NCBI RefSeq assembly: GCF_004331685.1
Contig: NZ_SJSM01000016.1
Location: forward strand, 1-64,000
Length of the DNA stretch: 64,000 nucleotides
Source: Pedobacter hiemivivus
GTDB lineage: Bacteria > Bacteroidota > Bacteroidia > Sphingobacteriales > Sphingobacteriaceae
Reading direction: 5' to 3'
Shown here: positions 54,687 through 62,903 of the stretch, in pieces
Position numbering within the stretch: the stretch's first letter is position 1
Layout: each line of letters begins with the position of its first letter
Made by a program: the position numbers and the translations under genes
The notes under the pieces: generated by a model
Databases searched by the model: none
What the model saw: only the letters and a program-made list of their open reading frames with translations
Told to the model about the DNA's origin: nothing

Positions 54687-55886
54687 TTAGTTCCTGAGTA
54701 CGGTAATTTCTTTGCCTTTTACTTCAAACTTCACTTCATTTGTTAATGCTATCATCTCCAAAACCTTAGCCACATTAGAAAAACGGCTTACTGTTCCAAA
54801 AAACTTGATCTGCTTCACCGATGGATCAGCATATTTCACCTCAATATTGTACCACCTGGAAAGTTTGCGCATCACAATTTCCATCGACTCATTATTAAAC
54901 ATGAAATTTCCATTTTTCCAGGCAATGACATCATCTGCTTGCACCTGGGCTATGCTAAGGGAAGTACCACTTAATAAAGACTGCTGACCTGGCTTTAACA
55001 GCACACTTTTCAAGCTTGTATTTATTTTCATAGGGTTGGATAAGGATACTTGCACAGCGCCTTCTAATAAGGTTGTAGCTATGTTCTGTTCATCCGCATA
55101 ACTATTGATGTTGAAATGGGTACCCAATACCTTAACCTGCTGATCTCGTGATTTCACGATAAATGGATGTGCTTTATCTTTAGAAACTTCAAAATAAGCT
55201 TCTCCATTTAGCTCCACAATCCTAGCTGAAAGCTTAGAAAATTTAGCTGGGAATTTTAAAGTGGAAGCGGCATTAAGCCAAACTGCCGTCCCATCAGAAA
55301 AGCGTACCTGATAGGTTTCACCAATCGCGGTAGAAATTGTATTGACCTGACCTGTTTCGGCTGCAGAATTTTGGGCTTGATAAACCAGTTTACCATCGGC
55401 AGTTTTAACAATTAGCACCCCAGCTTCTTTGGCCAGATCACCATTAGCCGATTCAGATAATTTTATTTTTTTGCCATTTGCTAAGGTTAAAGTAGCTGAA
55501 TTTGTTCCTGGTAGGATGTTACTTGCGCTCGAAATTGAATTGCTAAAGTCAGTTTGATCTGTACGGAGATAAAACAAAACGGCCATTCCTGAGATTAACA
55601 GCATTGAAGCTGCCACAGCAACTACCCATTTCCTGGCATACCATGGTCTATATCGTAGTATTGGTTTTAATTCAGGCTCAATTACCTCATGAATCCGATT
55701 AAGCAGCATTTGCATCGCTTCTTCTTCCTCATTTACAGACATGCCATCAGTATACAAAGGCGAACCTTGAAAAGAATCGTACCACTGATCAAGTTCTTGC
55801 AAATCTTGCGCACTAGCTTCATTACGCCTTGATCGCTCAATGACATCCAATATATGTTGTTCGTTATTGCCTTTATTAGTCCCCAT
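54687..55886 (-). CDS. FecR-family anti-sigma factor, locus C
   Basis: 399 residues from the ATG at 55886; the frame extends to a TTG at 55913. One membrane helix at about 91-108 (VVAVAASMLLISGMAVLFY). FecR domain with FSDGTAVWLNAASTLKFP, LNGEAYFEVSKDKAHPFIV and VLGTHFNINSY, then DUF4974 from AWKNGNFMFNNESME to the end. Should control the sigma factor that starts 62-90 bases upstream. Confidence 0.95.
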   Translation of the reverse strand: MGTNKGNNEQHILDVIERSRRNEASAQDLQELDQWYDSFQGSPLYTDGMSVNEEEEAMQMLLNRIHEVIEPELKPILRYRPWYARKWVVAVAASMLLISGMAVLFYLRTDQTDFSNSISSASNILPGTNSATLTLANGKKIKLSESANGDLAKEAGVLIVKTADGKLVYQAQNSAAETGQVNTISTAIGETYQVRFSDGTAVWLNAASTLKFPAKFSKLSARIVELNGEAYFEVSKDKAHPFIVKSRDQQVKVLGTHFNINSYADEQNIATTLLEGAVQVSLSNPMKINTSLKSVLLKPGQQSLLSGTSLSIAQVQADDVIAWKNGNFMFNNESMEIVMRKLSRWYNIEVKYADPSVKQIKFFGTVSRFSNVAKVLEMIALTNEVKFEVKGKEITVLRN

Positions 55887-55975
55887 CACTAAGTACACGA
55901 ATAGAAAACCCAAGTGTTCTACTTCTTCAGTAAAATATTTATTAATATACTGAAAAACAACAATTTAATTTTACT

Positions 55976-56572
55976 TTAGGTACTCAAAAAGATCAACAAA
56001 CACACAGCCAGTACATCGATTTGCTGGTCCTTAAAGTCTTTACGTAAAATACTTAAAGCCTTATGCATATGTTTCTTTACTGTGCTTACTGCAATCCCGG
56101 TACGCTCAGAAATCTCCTGATTGGACAATTGCTCAAATCGGCTCATTAAAAAAACCTCCCTGCATTTATCAGGTAGTTGATCTGCAGCCTTACGAATTTT
56201 TTCGCGCAACTCTTTATATTCAAATTCCTGATCAGGCTGTAAGGGCAAGATCTGTTGATGGGTAATTACACTTTCCAGATGACTCTCTTTTAGCTTTTGC
56301 GAACGAAAAGCATCAATTATCCTGTACTTAATTGCAATGTTGAGATAAGCTTCCAGTGAAGATTTGGGTTGGATTTGACTCCTTCTCATGTACAGATTCA
56401 CAAAAACATCCTGCACCACCTCTTCGGCTTCTTCCTTAGATTTGAGGCGCTGAAAGGCTGCATTAATCGAAGATCTCCAATAACGCTTATATATCTCATT
56501 AAATGCTAAATGATCCCCATTACGAAGGAGTTCAGTTAGTTCGTGATCATTCAATGATTTATATTCGACCAT
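55976..56572 (-). CDS. ECF sigma factor (FecI-like), locus C
   Basis: 198 residues. Region 2 with YKRYWRSSINAAFQRLKSKEE and VVQDVFVNLY; region 4 with LPDKCREVFLMSRFEQLSNQE and helix-turn-helix TGIAVSTVKKHMHKALSIL. The C-terminus is a hydrophobic stretch (LAVCLLIFLST), like the endings of the other two sigma factors. It leads locus C. Confidence 0.95.
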   Translation of the reverse strand: MVEYKSLNDHELTELLRNGDHLAFNEIYKRYWRSSINAAFQRLKSKEEAEEVVQDVFVNLYMRRSQIQPKSSLEAYLNIAIKYRIIDAFRSQKLKESHLESVITHQQILPLQPDQEFEYKELREKIRKAADQLPDKCREVFLMSRFEQLSNQEISERTGIAVSTVKKHMHKALSILRKDFKDQQIDVLAVCLLIFLST

Positions 56573-56655
56573 AGCAATGCTTGTATAAATTTACTTAAAA
56601 GGAGGGCAATAGTAATTAATTATTTTCACAATTTAATTATGAGGACTAGATACAA

Positions 56656-56700
56656 ATAGAAAGCGGAGGATAATCCTTCAGATCATCTTCCGCTTTCTAT
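56656..56700 (-). terminator. Terminator after the M16 remnant
   Basis: ATAGAAAGCGGA (56656-56667) and TCCGCTTTCTAT (56689-56700) form a perfect 12-bp stem with a longer, partly paired loop. It is 45 bases past the peptidase stop and before the locus C sigma gene, so it separates the remnant from locus C. Confidence 0.75.
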
Positions 56701-56744
56701 TTTATCGGCCTGTCACCTATGGCCTCTTAGAAATTGTACTTTAG

Positions 56745-57350
56745 CTATTTCTTTCGTGCAGGCAACAATACTGCTTGTATGTAATTGCTGCCAGTTAAAA
56801 ATTCGTTCGCAGCCTGCTTTAAAGTTTGTGTATTAGCCTTATAAAAGTAATAAGGATAATGTACAATTTCATAAGGATCGTCACCATTCACATATTGTAA
56901 AGTCAAGTAATCGCGCCAAAAAATATAATCGAAAGTTTGCTTTTTGAGTTCACTTTTTCTCAAAGTCACATATTGCTTCAGCTCCTCAGCTTTTATACCT
57001 TGTTGCAAGCTGGCAATCGTTTGATGAACCTGAGCCAACATTTCATCAACCTGCTGTGGCAAACACTTAAACCCAATATTTATGGAATAGCTTTGCTTTG
57101 GAAACTTAGTTAAGTTAAGTGTCACCGAGGCTTTATTTGCTCCGCTAAAGGCTTTAAGGGTATCCAAATTTTTCTCCAATAAATAAGACAATACCTTTAA
57201 CTGCAGATTTACAGAATCGCTGTGTTGGTACTTCCCACTATAAACCAATTGCACCGCTGCCAATGGCAAATGGCCATTGCAGACTTTTTTATAAATCTTG
57301 CCTTGCGGAATCTCGTTGTTCCTGTCAACTTGCGTTTGCACAACTGCCTT
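56745..57350 (-). pseudogene. M16 (insulinase-type) zinc peptidase, C-terminal fragment
   Basis: About 200 residues to the natural stop. From VVQTQVDRNNEIPQGKIY it follows the last domain of M16 peptidases: strand and helix pairs VQLVYSGKYQHSDSVNLQ, YSINIGFKCLPQQVDEM and the end YIQAVLLPARKK. The catalytic HxxEH region and the first 700 or more residues are missing. The upstream part has been replaced by the 5' end of a sigma-factor gene, with the junction near 57347. Not active as a peptidase. Kept as a remnant, though the frame could still be translated. Confidence 0.85.
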
Positions 57351-57423
57351 TAAACGCATGCTCATCCCCACTGGCAATTTTTACCAGCAATTCACGTTCG
57401 CCCGGAATTGGTTTGATCGCCAT
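57325..57423 (-). pseudogene. 5' fragment of an ECF sigma-factor gene fused to the M16 remnant
   Basis: The frame from ATG at 57423 gives 32 residues; the first 25 (through ELLVKIASGDEHAFK) match the start of FecI-like sigma factors, where GDE.AF is typical. It then runs into peptidase sequence in the wrong frame and stops at 57325. Same strand as the M16 piece. Confidence 0.7.
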
Positions 57424-57549
57424 ATACTATACCTTCTTAAAATTACATACAAATTTAGCCAATAATAAGTAAAATTCGGCAGATAAGGCCAATGATGGAA
57501 CTTACTGTAAACGTTCCGTAAAACGCAACACACAGAATCACAGGTTCCA

Positions 57550-57983
57550 CTTGAATTGCTTCATGAGATATTGCGTTAGTTTACATTTGGGTGATTTACA
57601 CAAAAATATCAAAATCAATCAATCAAAATAGTTAGCAATTGTTAACGAAAACAGACTTTCTATTACCTAACTAAAATGTTACAGCCAAGAATTTTGCGCT
57701 AAAAATTTCTTTTCAGTTAACCATATATCAACTGTCTGCAACCCCTATTTACCCGGACATTACCCGGACATTACTCGGACATTACCCGGACACTACTTGG
57801 CTGGATTCGAGTAGTGTCCGGTTAACAGCCGAGTAACATCCCTTAATACATCGTGAATTAAATTACCTCAGAGTACAATCGGCTAAAAGCATGCAAATTG
57901 ACAATCAGCATCTTAGTGCATACATTAGGAAAACAAACAAAAAAAACTATGGCAAGAATTAATAATGATATTTTAGGTGGCAT
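57550..57983 (+). repeat. DUF6266-type leader repeat, copy 2
   Basis: Second copy of the element at 12138-12541, about 434 bases. The main length difference is two extra units of the 11-bp direct repeat. Similarity ends just past the eleventh codon of the small frame. With the sigma/M16 fragment ending at 57423 on the left, this fills the 636-base gap before the LLM gene. Confidence 0.92.
57751..57821 (+). repeat. Four-unit 11-bp direct repeat leading into a perfect hairpin
   Basis: Units ACCCGGACATT (57751-57761 and 57762-57772), ACTCGGACATT (57773-57783) and ACCCGGACACT (57784-57794). The last unit supplies the left arm of a perfect 12-bp inverted repeat, CCGGACACTACT (57786-57797) with AGTAGTGTCCGG (57810-57821), loop 12 nt. 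Copy 1 has two units and an imperfect stem. Confidence 0.85.
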
Positions 57984-58011
57984 TCAGTTCATCGTTATGA
58001 CTGGGCCATGA
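57949..58011 (+). pseudogene. DUF6266-type gene start, truncated
   Basis: ATG at 57949 begins MARINNDILGG, then the frame diverges from copy 1 and stops after 20 codons. It is 49 bases upstream of the LLM oxidoreductase gene. It is a stump of a DUF6266 gene, or a leader peptide, if translated at all. Confidence 0.6.
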
Positions 58012-58059
58012 CCTATCCTAAACTTTCGTATTCCTAACTTCGAATGTAATCTTGGTAAA

Positions 58060-59082
58060 ATGAAAAAAATAGGTTTTTTATCCTTCGGTCATTGGTCAGA
58101 CCATCCCTCATATCTTGCCCGTACAGCGGGCGATACCTTGCTCCAGTCCATTGATCTCGCTGTTGCCGCAGAAGAAATAGGTCTAGATGGTGCTTATTTT
58201 AGGGTTCATCATTTTGCCAGGCAGCTTGCCTCCCCATTTCCACTGCTTTCGGCAATCGGGGCAAAGACCAGCAAAATAGAAATTGGTACAGGCGTCATCG
58301 ATATGCGCTATGAAAACCCCTTATATATGGTAGAAGATGCAGGTGCTGCCGACTTGATCTCGGGTGGGCGTTTGCAACTGGGTATTAGTAGAGGTTCTCC
58401 CGAACAAGTGATAGAAGGTTGGCGGCATTTTGGTTTTGCACCTAAGGAAGGTCAAAATGATGCGGATATGGGAAGAGAAAAGGCCCTGGAGTTTTTGGAT
58501 AAGTTGAAGGGCCAAGGTTTTGCTCAGCCTAATCCCAATCCTATGTTTCCAAATCCTCCTGGTCTGTTAAGATTGGAACCATACTCCGATGGCTTGCGAG
58601 AACGCATCTGGTGGGGAGCTGCATCCAATGCCACAGCGGTCTGGGCCGCCGAGAATGGAATGAACCTGCAAAGTTCTACTTTAAAATTCGATGAAAACGG
58701 TAAGCCTTTCCATATCCAGCAGGCCGAGCAGATCAGACTTTATAAAGATGCCTGGAAAAAAGCAGGACACGAACGTGATGCCAGGGTTTCGGTAAGCCGT
58801 TCTATTTTTGCACTGGTTAACGATCAGGACAGGTATTACTTTGGACAGCAGGGAAAGGGCGCTGATAGCTTTGGCTATATCGAGCCTACTCAACGGGCGG
58901 TCTTTGGTAAGAGCTATGCGGCAGAACCCGATCAGCTCATTAGGGAATTGGCTCAGGACGAGGCTATACAGGAAGCGGATACTATACTTTTGACTATACC
59001 GAACACTTTGGGTGTTGATTACAATATCCATGTACTGTCTGCTATTTTGGAGCACGTTGCACCTGCTCTTGGCTGGCGATGA
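58060..59082 (+). CDS. LLM-class flavin-dependent oxidoreductase
   Basis: 340 residues of the bacterial luciferase-like fold. Motifs: an N-terminal strand MKKIGFLSFGHW, AAEEIGLDGAYFRVHHF, then ASPFPLLSAIGAKTSKIEIG, and the flavin-associated GRLQLGISRGSP. Long C-terminal helices follow with KDAWKKAGHERDARVSVSR. It should use FMN or F420-like cofactor with NAD(P)H; the substrate is unknown. Its 5' neighbour is the truncated DUF6266 leader, which may now act as its upstream region. Confidence 0.93.
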   Translation: MKKIGFLSFGHWSDHPSYLARTAGDTLLQSIDLAVAAEEIGLDGAYFRVHHFARQLASPFPLLSAIGAKTSKIEIGTGVIDMRYENPLYMVEDAGAADLISGGRLQLGISRGSPEQVIEGWRHFGFAPKEGQNDADMGREKALEFLDKLKGQGFAQPNPNPMFPNPPGLLRLEPYSDGLRERIWWGAASNATAVWAAENGMNLQSSTLKFDENGKPFHIQQAEQIRLYKDAWKKAGHERDARVSVSRSIFALVNDQDRYYFGQQGKGADSFGYIEPTQRAVFGKSYAAEPDQLIRELAQDEAIQEADTILLTIPNTLGVDYNIHVLSAILEHVAPALGWR

Positions 59083-59106
59083 AATTTTTAGTTAACTTCA
59101 TCTGCT

Positions 59107-60366
59107 ATGACATACCTATTAATCATCCTCCTATTTTCCATGTCTGCCTGCGCCCAGAACCCTCATCCGGTTTCCCCAGCTGATACCGCTCATCATCAAG
59201 TTGATAAACTCAATCGAACCGGCGTCGAATACCATTCCGCCGGCGATAAAACCAAAGCCTTGGAACACCACAATAAGGCACTACAACTCGCCAAAAAGCA
59301 TGAGCTTCATGAAGACCAAATTCGTTCTCTGATCGGCATTGCCAACGTGTTAAAAACTGATGATACCGATCAAAGCATCATACATTTAAAAAGAGCTTTG
59401 CAACTGGCCAAATCCATCAACCATCAGGAACTTACCTCAGAGATTTACCATAGCCTATCAGAAATCTACCGCCAGCAAGCCGATTATAGGCAATCAATGG
59501 ATGCACTGGAAGAACACCACCGGCTTGCCGATAAAATGATACAAGGTGAAAAAGATCAGAAGCTGACTCTTTTAGAAAAGACATATCAACGGGACGCTAT
59601 ACTCATTATTGCCATTGCCATTCTCTTCATTATGGCTGTGCTATTCTATTATTTTAGAAAAACACGACAATTAAATACCCGCCTGCACGCAGCCAACCAG
59701 ATCAAAGACAAGCTGTTTACCATTATTGGGCATGACCTGCGCAACCCCATCGGAAGCATTACCAATGTACTGGCCATGATGGAAGGCGATGACCTGACAC
59801 CTGATGAACAAAGGCACATGATCAGCCAGATGCGCAAACAAGGCGATGTTTCCCTGGAGATACTGGACTCCCTATTAAATTGGGGCAAAGCCCAACTCAA
59901 CGGCATAACCATTAACCCAGTGGAGTTCGATCCGACAGCAATCGTTATCAACAACATCACTGCATTACAGGGAAAGGCAGCTGAAAAAGGATTGAATATT
60001 CAAAATCATATCCTTCCTGGTTATAAAATCAAAGCTGATCAGGATCATTTTGATTTCATTATCCGCAATCTGCTTTCCAATGCCATAAAGTTCAGCAGCG
60101 AAAGCGGAAAAATTGAGATCAATGTAAAACAAGAACCCTCGAGAACTGTCTTTTCAGTAAAAGACGAAGGGGTCGGCATCAATGCTGCCCAACAAAAGGC
60201 CTTTCTATCTCAACATATGGGTATCACCTACGGCACTAAAGGAGAAAAAGGTACAGGAATAGGCCTAATGCTGAGTAAAGAATTTCAACGGGCAAGCGGC
60301 GGAGCACTCTGGCTGGAAAGCAAAGAAGCGTCGGGGACTACAGTATATTTCAGTTATCCGAAATAA
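59107..60366 (+). CDS. TPR-containing sensor histidine kinase
   Basis: 419 residues. A signal sequence (LLIILLFSMSACAQ, with a possible lipobox Cys), TPR repeats at about 35-140, a membrane helix at about 163-182, then the kinase: His209 in TIIGHDLRNPIGSI, an N box with FDFIIRNLLSNAIKFSSE and G boxes DEGVGI and GEKGTGIGL. The periplasmic TPR sensor and cytoplasmic kinase are typical of this group in Bacteroidota. No response regulator is adjacent. It starts 24 bases after the LLM gene. Confidence 0.92.
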   Translation: MTYLLIILLFSMSACAQNPHPVSPADTAHHQVDKLNRTGVEYHSAGDKTKALEHHNKALQLAKKHELHEDQIRSLIGIANVLKTDDTDQSIIHLKRALQLAKSINHQELTSEIYHSLSEIYRQQADYRQSMDALEEHHRLADKMIQGEKDQKLTLLEKTYQRDAILIIAIAILFIMAVLFYYFRKTRQLNTRLHAANQIKDKLFTIIGHDLRNPIGSITNVLAMMEGDDLTPDEQRHMISQMRKQGDVSLEILDSLLNWGKAQLNGITINPVEFDPTAIVINNITALQGKAAEKGLNIQNHILPGYKIKADQDHFDFIIRNLLSNAIKFSSESGKIEINVKQEPSRTVFSVKDEGVGINAAQQKAFLSQHMGITYGTKGEKGTGIGLMLSKEFQRASGGALWLESKEASGTTVYFSYPK

Positions 60367-60516
60367 CCGCAATCGTCTTAATCATCGTATAGGGGAAGAA
60401 AAAAATTATTAAATAGTGTCGTATTTTTGATCTTTAATCTAATCATGAGCTATCAGGATAATTAATTTGAGCCGTATAGATAAGCTCAATAATGATCGAA
60501 CGCTGATCTTTGTATC

Positions 60517-61488
60517 ATGACAACGATCAAAAAAATACAACTGGGCCTAAATGGCCCGCTCGTGTCCAAACTAGGTTTGGGCTGTATGCGCATGTCTTCT
60601 GTATGGGGAGGTTCAACGCCAGATGAAACTGAAAGCATAGCTACTATACAGTCTGCGCTTGACAGTGGCATCAATTTTTTAAATACCGGTGACTTTTATG
60701 TTGCAGGACACAATGAATTGTTAGTCGGTAAAGCGATTAAAGGCCGCAGGGACGATGCTTTCATCAGCGTTAAATTTGGTGCTTTCTTCCATAATGGCCA
60801 ATGGCTAGGCTTGGATCTGCGCCCTGTGGCCATTAAGAATTTTATCAATTATTCGCTTACCCGCTTAGGCATTGAAACCATAGACCTGTACCAGCCCTGC
60901 CGGATGGACGGCAGCGTACCCGTAGAAGATATTATAGGTACCGTAGCCGACCTGATCAAAGAAGGTAAAGTGCGCTACATCGGTGTTTCTGAGATCACCG
61001 CTGATCAACTGCGTGAAGCAAACCAGATTCATCCGATAAGTGCACTGGAAATTGGCTATTCACTGGCAGACCGACAGGTGGAAAGCGAATTGTTGCCAGC
61101 TGCTAAAGAAATGGGTATTGCAGTAGCCGCCTTTGCCAACACTGCCGAAGGTTTGTTAACAGGCAATATGAAAGCGCCGCTCGCAGATGATGATCATCAC
61201 CTGCACTTCTCTCGTTTTCAGGGTGATAACCTCATCAAAAACCTGGAAAAAGTGGAAGTATTGAAAGCCTTAGCGAAAGATAAACAAGTTACACCTACAC
61301 AAATTGCCATCGCTTGGGTAAATGCGCAAGGCGACCATATTATGCCATTAGTAAGCATGAGCCGCCGTTCAAGGTTGCCGGAAAATATCGCTGCCATGAG
61401 TATTGAATTTACGACCTCTGAAATAGAATTATTAAATACTATTTTTGCACCGGGCGCCATCTTAGGCGGTACTTACTTACAGAGATAA
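60517..61488 (+). CDS. Aldo/keto reductase with altered catalytic residues
   Basis: 323 residues, TIM-barrel aldo/keto reductase. The start LGLNGPLVSKLGLGCMRMS and the late GKVRYIGVSEI are standard. In the tetrad region NTGDFY the position usually Asp is Asn56; Tyr61 and Lys86 remain; the usual His in DLYQPCRMD is Cys128. Relatives with YQP and a non-His residue here exist, so it may be a subgroup trait rather than decay. Its stop directly precedes the ATG of the AraC gene. Confidence 0.9.
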   Translation: MTTIKKIQLGLNGPLVSKLGLGCMRMSSVWGGSTPDETESIATIQSALDSGINFLNTGDFYVAGHNELLVGKAIKGRRDDAFISVKFGAFFHNGQWLGLDLRPVAIKNFINYSLTRLGIETIDLYQPCRMDGSVPVEDIIGTVADLIKEGKVRYIGVSEITADQLREANQIHPISALEIGYSLADRQVESELLPAAKEMGIAVAAFANTAEGLLTGNMKAPLADDDHHLHFSRFQGDNLIKNLEKVEVLKALAKDKQVTPTQIAIAWVNAQGDHIMPLVSMSRRSRLPENIAAMSIEFTTSEIELLNTIFAPGAILGGTYLQR

Positions 61489-62295
61489 ATGACCAATCCA
61501 GCTGAAATACTTCCCGGCGTGATCTTCTATTCCTATCTCTCCGCAGAACGGAAAGATAAAGTATGCTTCTGGAACCATCATACGCTAGTGTTGATGGTTT
61601 CTGGGCAACTTTATTTAGAAACGGCTGACCAGCGCCTGGAGCTCAAAGCAGGCGAAATGCTGCTGGTGGGTAAAAATCAGCTGGGTACGCTGACTAAAAC
61701 ACCTCTTCCCGGCCAAGGTTATGAGAGTATCGTTATTTGCCTTCAGGAAGATCTGTTACGCAAAATAGCGCTGGAAGAACAGATCGACACCAGTCCGAAA
61801 TATGTCGGCCCCTCAAACGTACCCGTTCCGCCCGATCCATTTCTTCTTGGCTATTTTCAATCCATTATTCCTTATGCACAGGCCATAGCAGGAACGCTCA
61901 CAGAAGATATGGGTATCCTCAAAGTCAAAGAAGGCGTTAAACTATTATTACATAGTCTGCCACAATTGAGGTCATACTTATTCGATTTTGCAGAACCTCA
62001 TAAAATTGATCTGGAGCGCTTTATGATGACCAATTTTCATTTTAATGTCCCGATTGAAAGATTTGCGCGGCTCACCGGACGCAGCCTGGCAGGTTTTAAA
62101 CGGGACTTTGCAAAAACGTTTGGCGTACCACCCCGTCACTGGCTCTTAGATAAACGCCTTAAAGCAGCAAAGCATTTGATCGAACAGAAACATCAAAAGC
62201 CATCGGCCATTTATTTAGATCTCGGCTTCGAAAGTCTGCCCCATTTTTCGCGTTCGTTCAAACAAAAATTCGGTAAATCACCTTCGATGATTTGA
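61489..62295 (+). CDS. AraC-family regulator with cupin-like N-terminus
   Basis: 268 residues. N-terminal cupin-like sensor (about 15-100, LVLMVSGQLYLETADQRLELKAGEMLLVG), linker, C-terminal AraC DNA-binding domain with FNVPIERFARLTGRSLAGFKRDF and YLDLGFESLPHFSRSFKQKFG. The ATG follows the reductase stop without a gap (TAAATG), so translation is coupled; it probably regulates the reductase. Confidence 0.93.
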   Translation: MTNPAEILPGVIFYSYLSAERKDKVCFWNHHTLVLMVSGQLYLETADQRLELKAGEMLLVGKNQLGTLTKTPLPGQGYESIVICLQEDLLRKIALEEQIDTSPKYVGPSNVPVPPDPFLLGYFQSIIPYAQAIAGTLTEDMGILKVKEGVKLLLHSLPQLRSYLFDFAEPHKIDLERFMMTNFHFNVPIERFARLTGRSLAGFKRDFAKTFGVPPRHWLLDKRLKAAKHLIEQKHQKPSAIYLDLGFESLPHFSRSFKQKFGKSPSMI

Positions 62296-62403
62296 TCGTA
62301 CTATCTATAAATCAATTCACTCTGATAATAAAACTAAAACCTCTTGACGCAAAAAACCTCTTTCTTGTCGTTTTCACACCCCATTCATTTTGCAGTTAAG
62401 CAG

Positions 62404-62411
62404 TAAATTTG
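62404..62411 (+). promoter_or_regulatory. Probable -7 element (TAAATTTG) of the VOC gene
   Basis: Exact match to TAnnTTTG, 23 bases before the ATG at 62435. No -33 element at the expected spacing. Confidence 0.45.
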
Positions 62412-62434
62412 AACAGTAACAAAAGATAAAAACT

Positions 62435-62875
62435 ATGGCAATCATCAATCCACACATTAACTTCAACGGAAATGCAGAAGAAGCATTTATGTTTTATAAA
62501 TCAGTATTTGGAGGAGAATTCACGAAGATTATACGCTTCAAGGATATATCTGGCCCTGAATTTCCCATAGCAGAAAAAGAGGAAAATAAAATCATGCACA
62601 TTGCTTTACCGATAGGTAAAAGAAATATGTTAATGGCTAATGATGTGCCCGAAATTTTGGGGAAAGTAAATGAGAATGAGCATAGAAGTAAAATTTCAAT
62701 AAGTACAGAAAGTAAAGACGAAGCTGATAAATTATTCAATGGCCTTTCAGTAGGTGGAACAATAGAAATGCCCATTACCGATAGCCCTTGGGGTTCATAT
62801 TTTGGTATGTTTAGAGACAAATATGGCATTGAATGGATGGTAGAGTTTAACCAAAAAGATAATGAAAAACTATAG
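62435..62875 (+). CDS. VOC-family protein (PhnB-like)
   Basis: 146 residues. Opens INPHINFNGNAEEAFMFYKSVFGGEF, the start of the PhnB-like glyoxalase/bleomycin-resistance-type fold, and closes with WGSYFGMFRDKYGIEWMVEF. One paired beta-alpha-beta-beta-beta unit is repeated. These proteins bind small molecules or metals; no specific role is visible. Confidence 0.93.
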   Translation: MAIINPHINFNGNAEEAFMFYKSVFGGEFTKIIRFKDISGPEFPIAEKEENKIMHIALPIGKRNMLMANDVPEILGKVNENEHRSKISISTESKDEADKLFNGLSVGGTIEMPITDSPWGSYFGMFRDKYGIEWMVEFNQKDNEKL

Positions 62876-62903
62876 GAAAAGACAACGAACGTCTAATAAG
62901 GGT

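Noticed and set aside
56745..57377. M16 fragment as an intact small protein starting MPVGMSM
   Set aside because: The first residues come from out-of-frame sigma-gene sequence, and the protein has only the last domain of a much longer peptidase.
62494..62829. 111-codon minus-strand frame opposite the VOC gene
   Set aside because: The plus frame matches PhnB-like proteins end to end, so this is a shadow frame.
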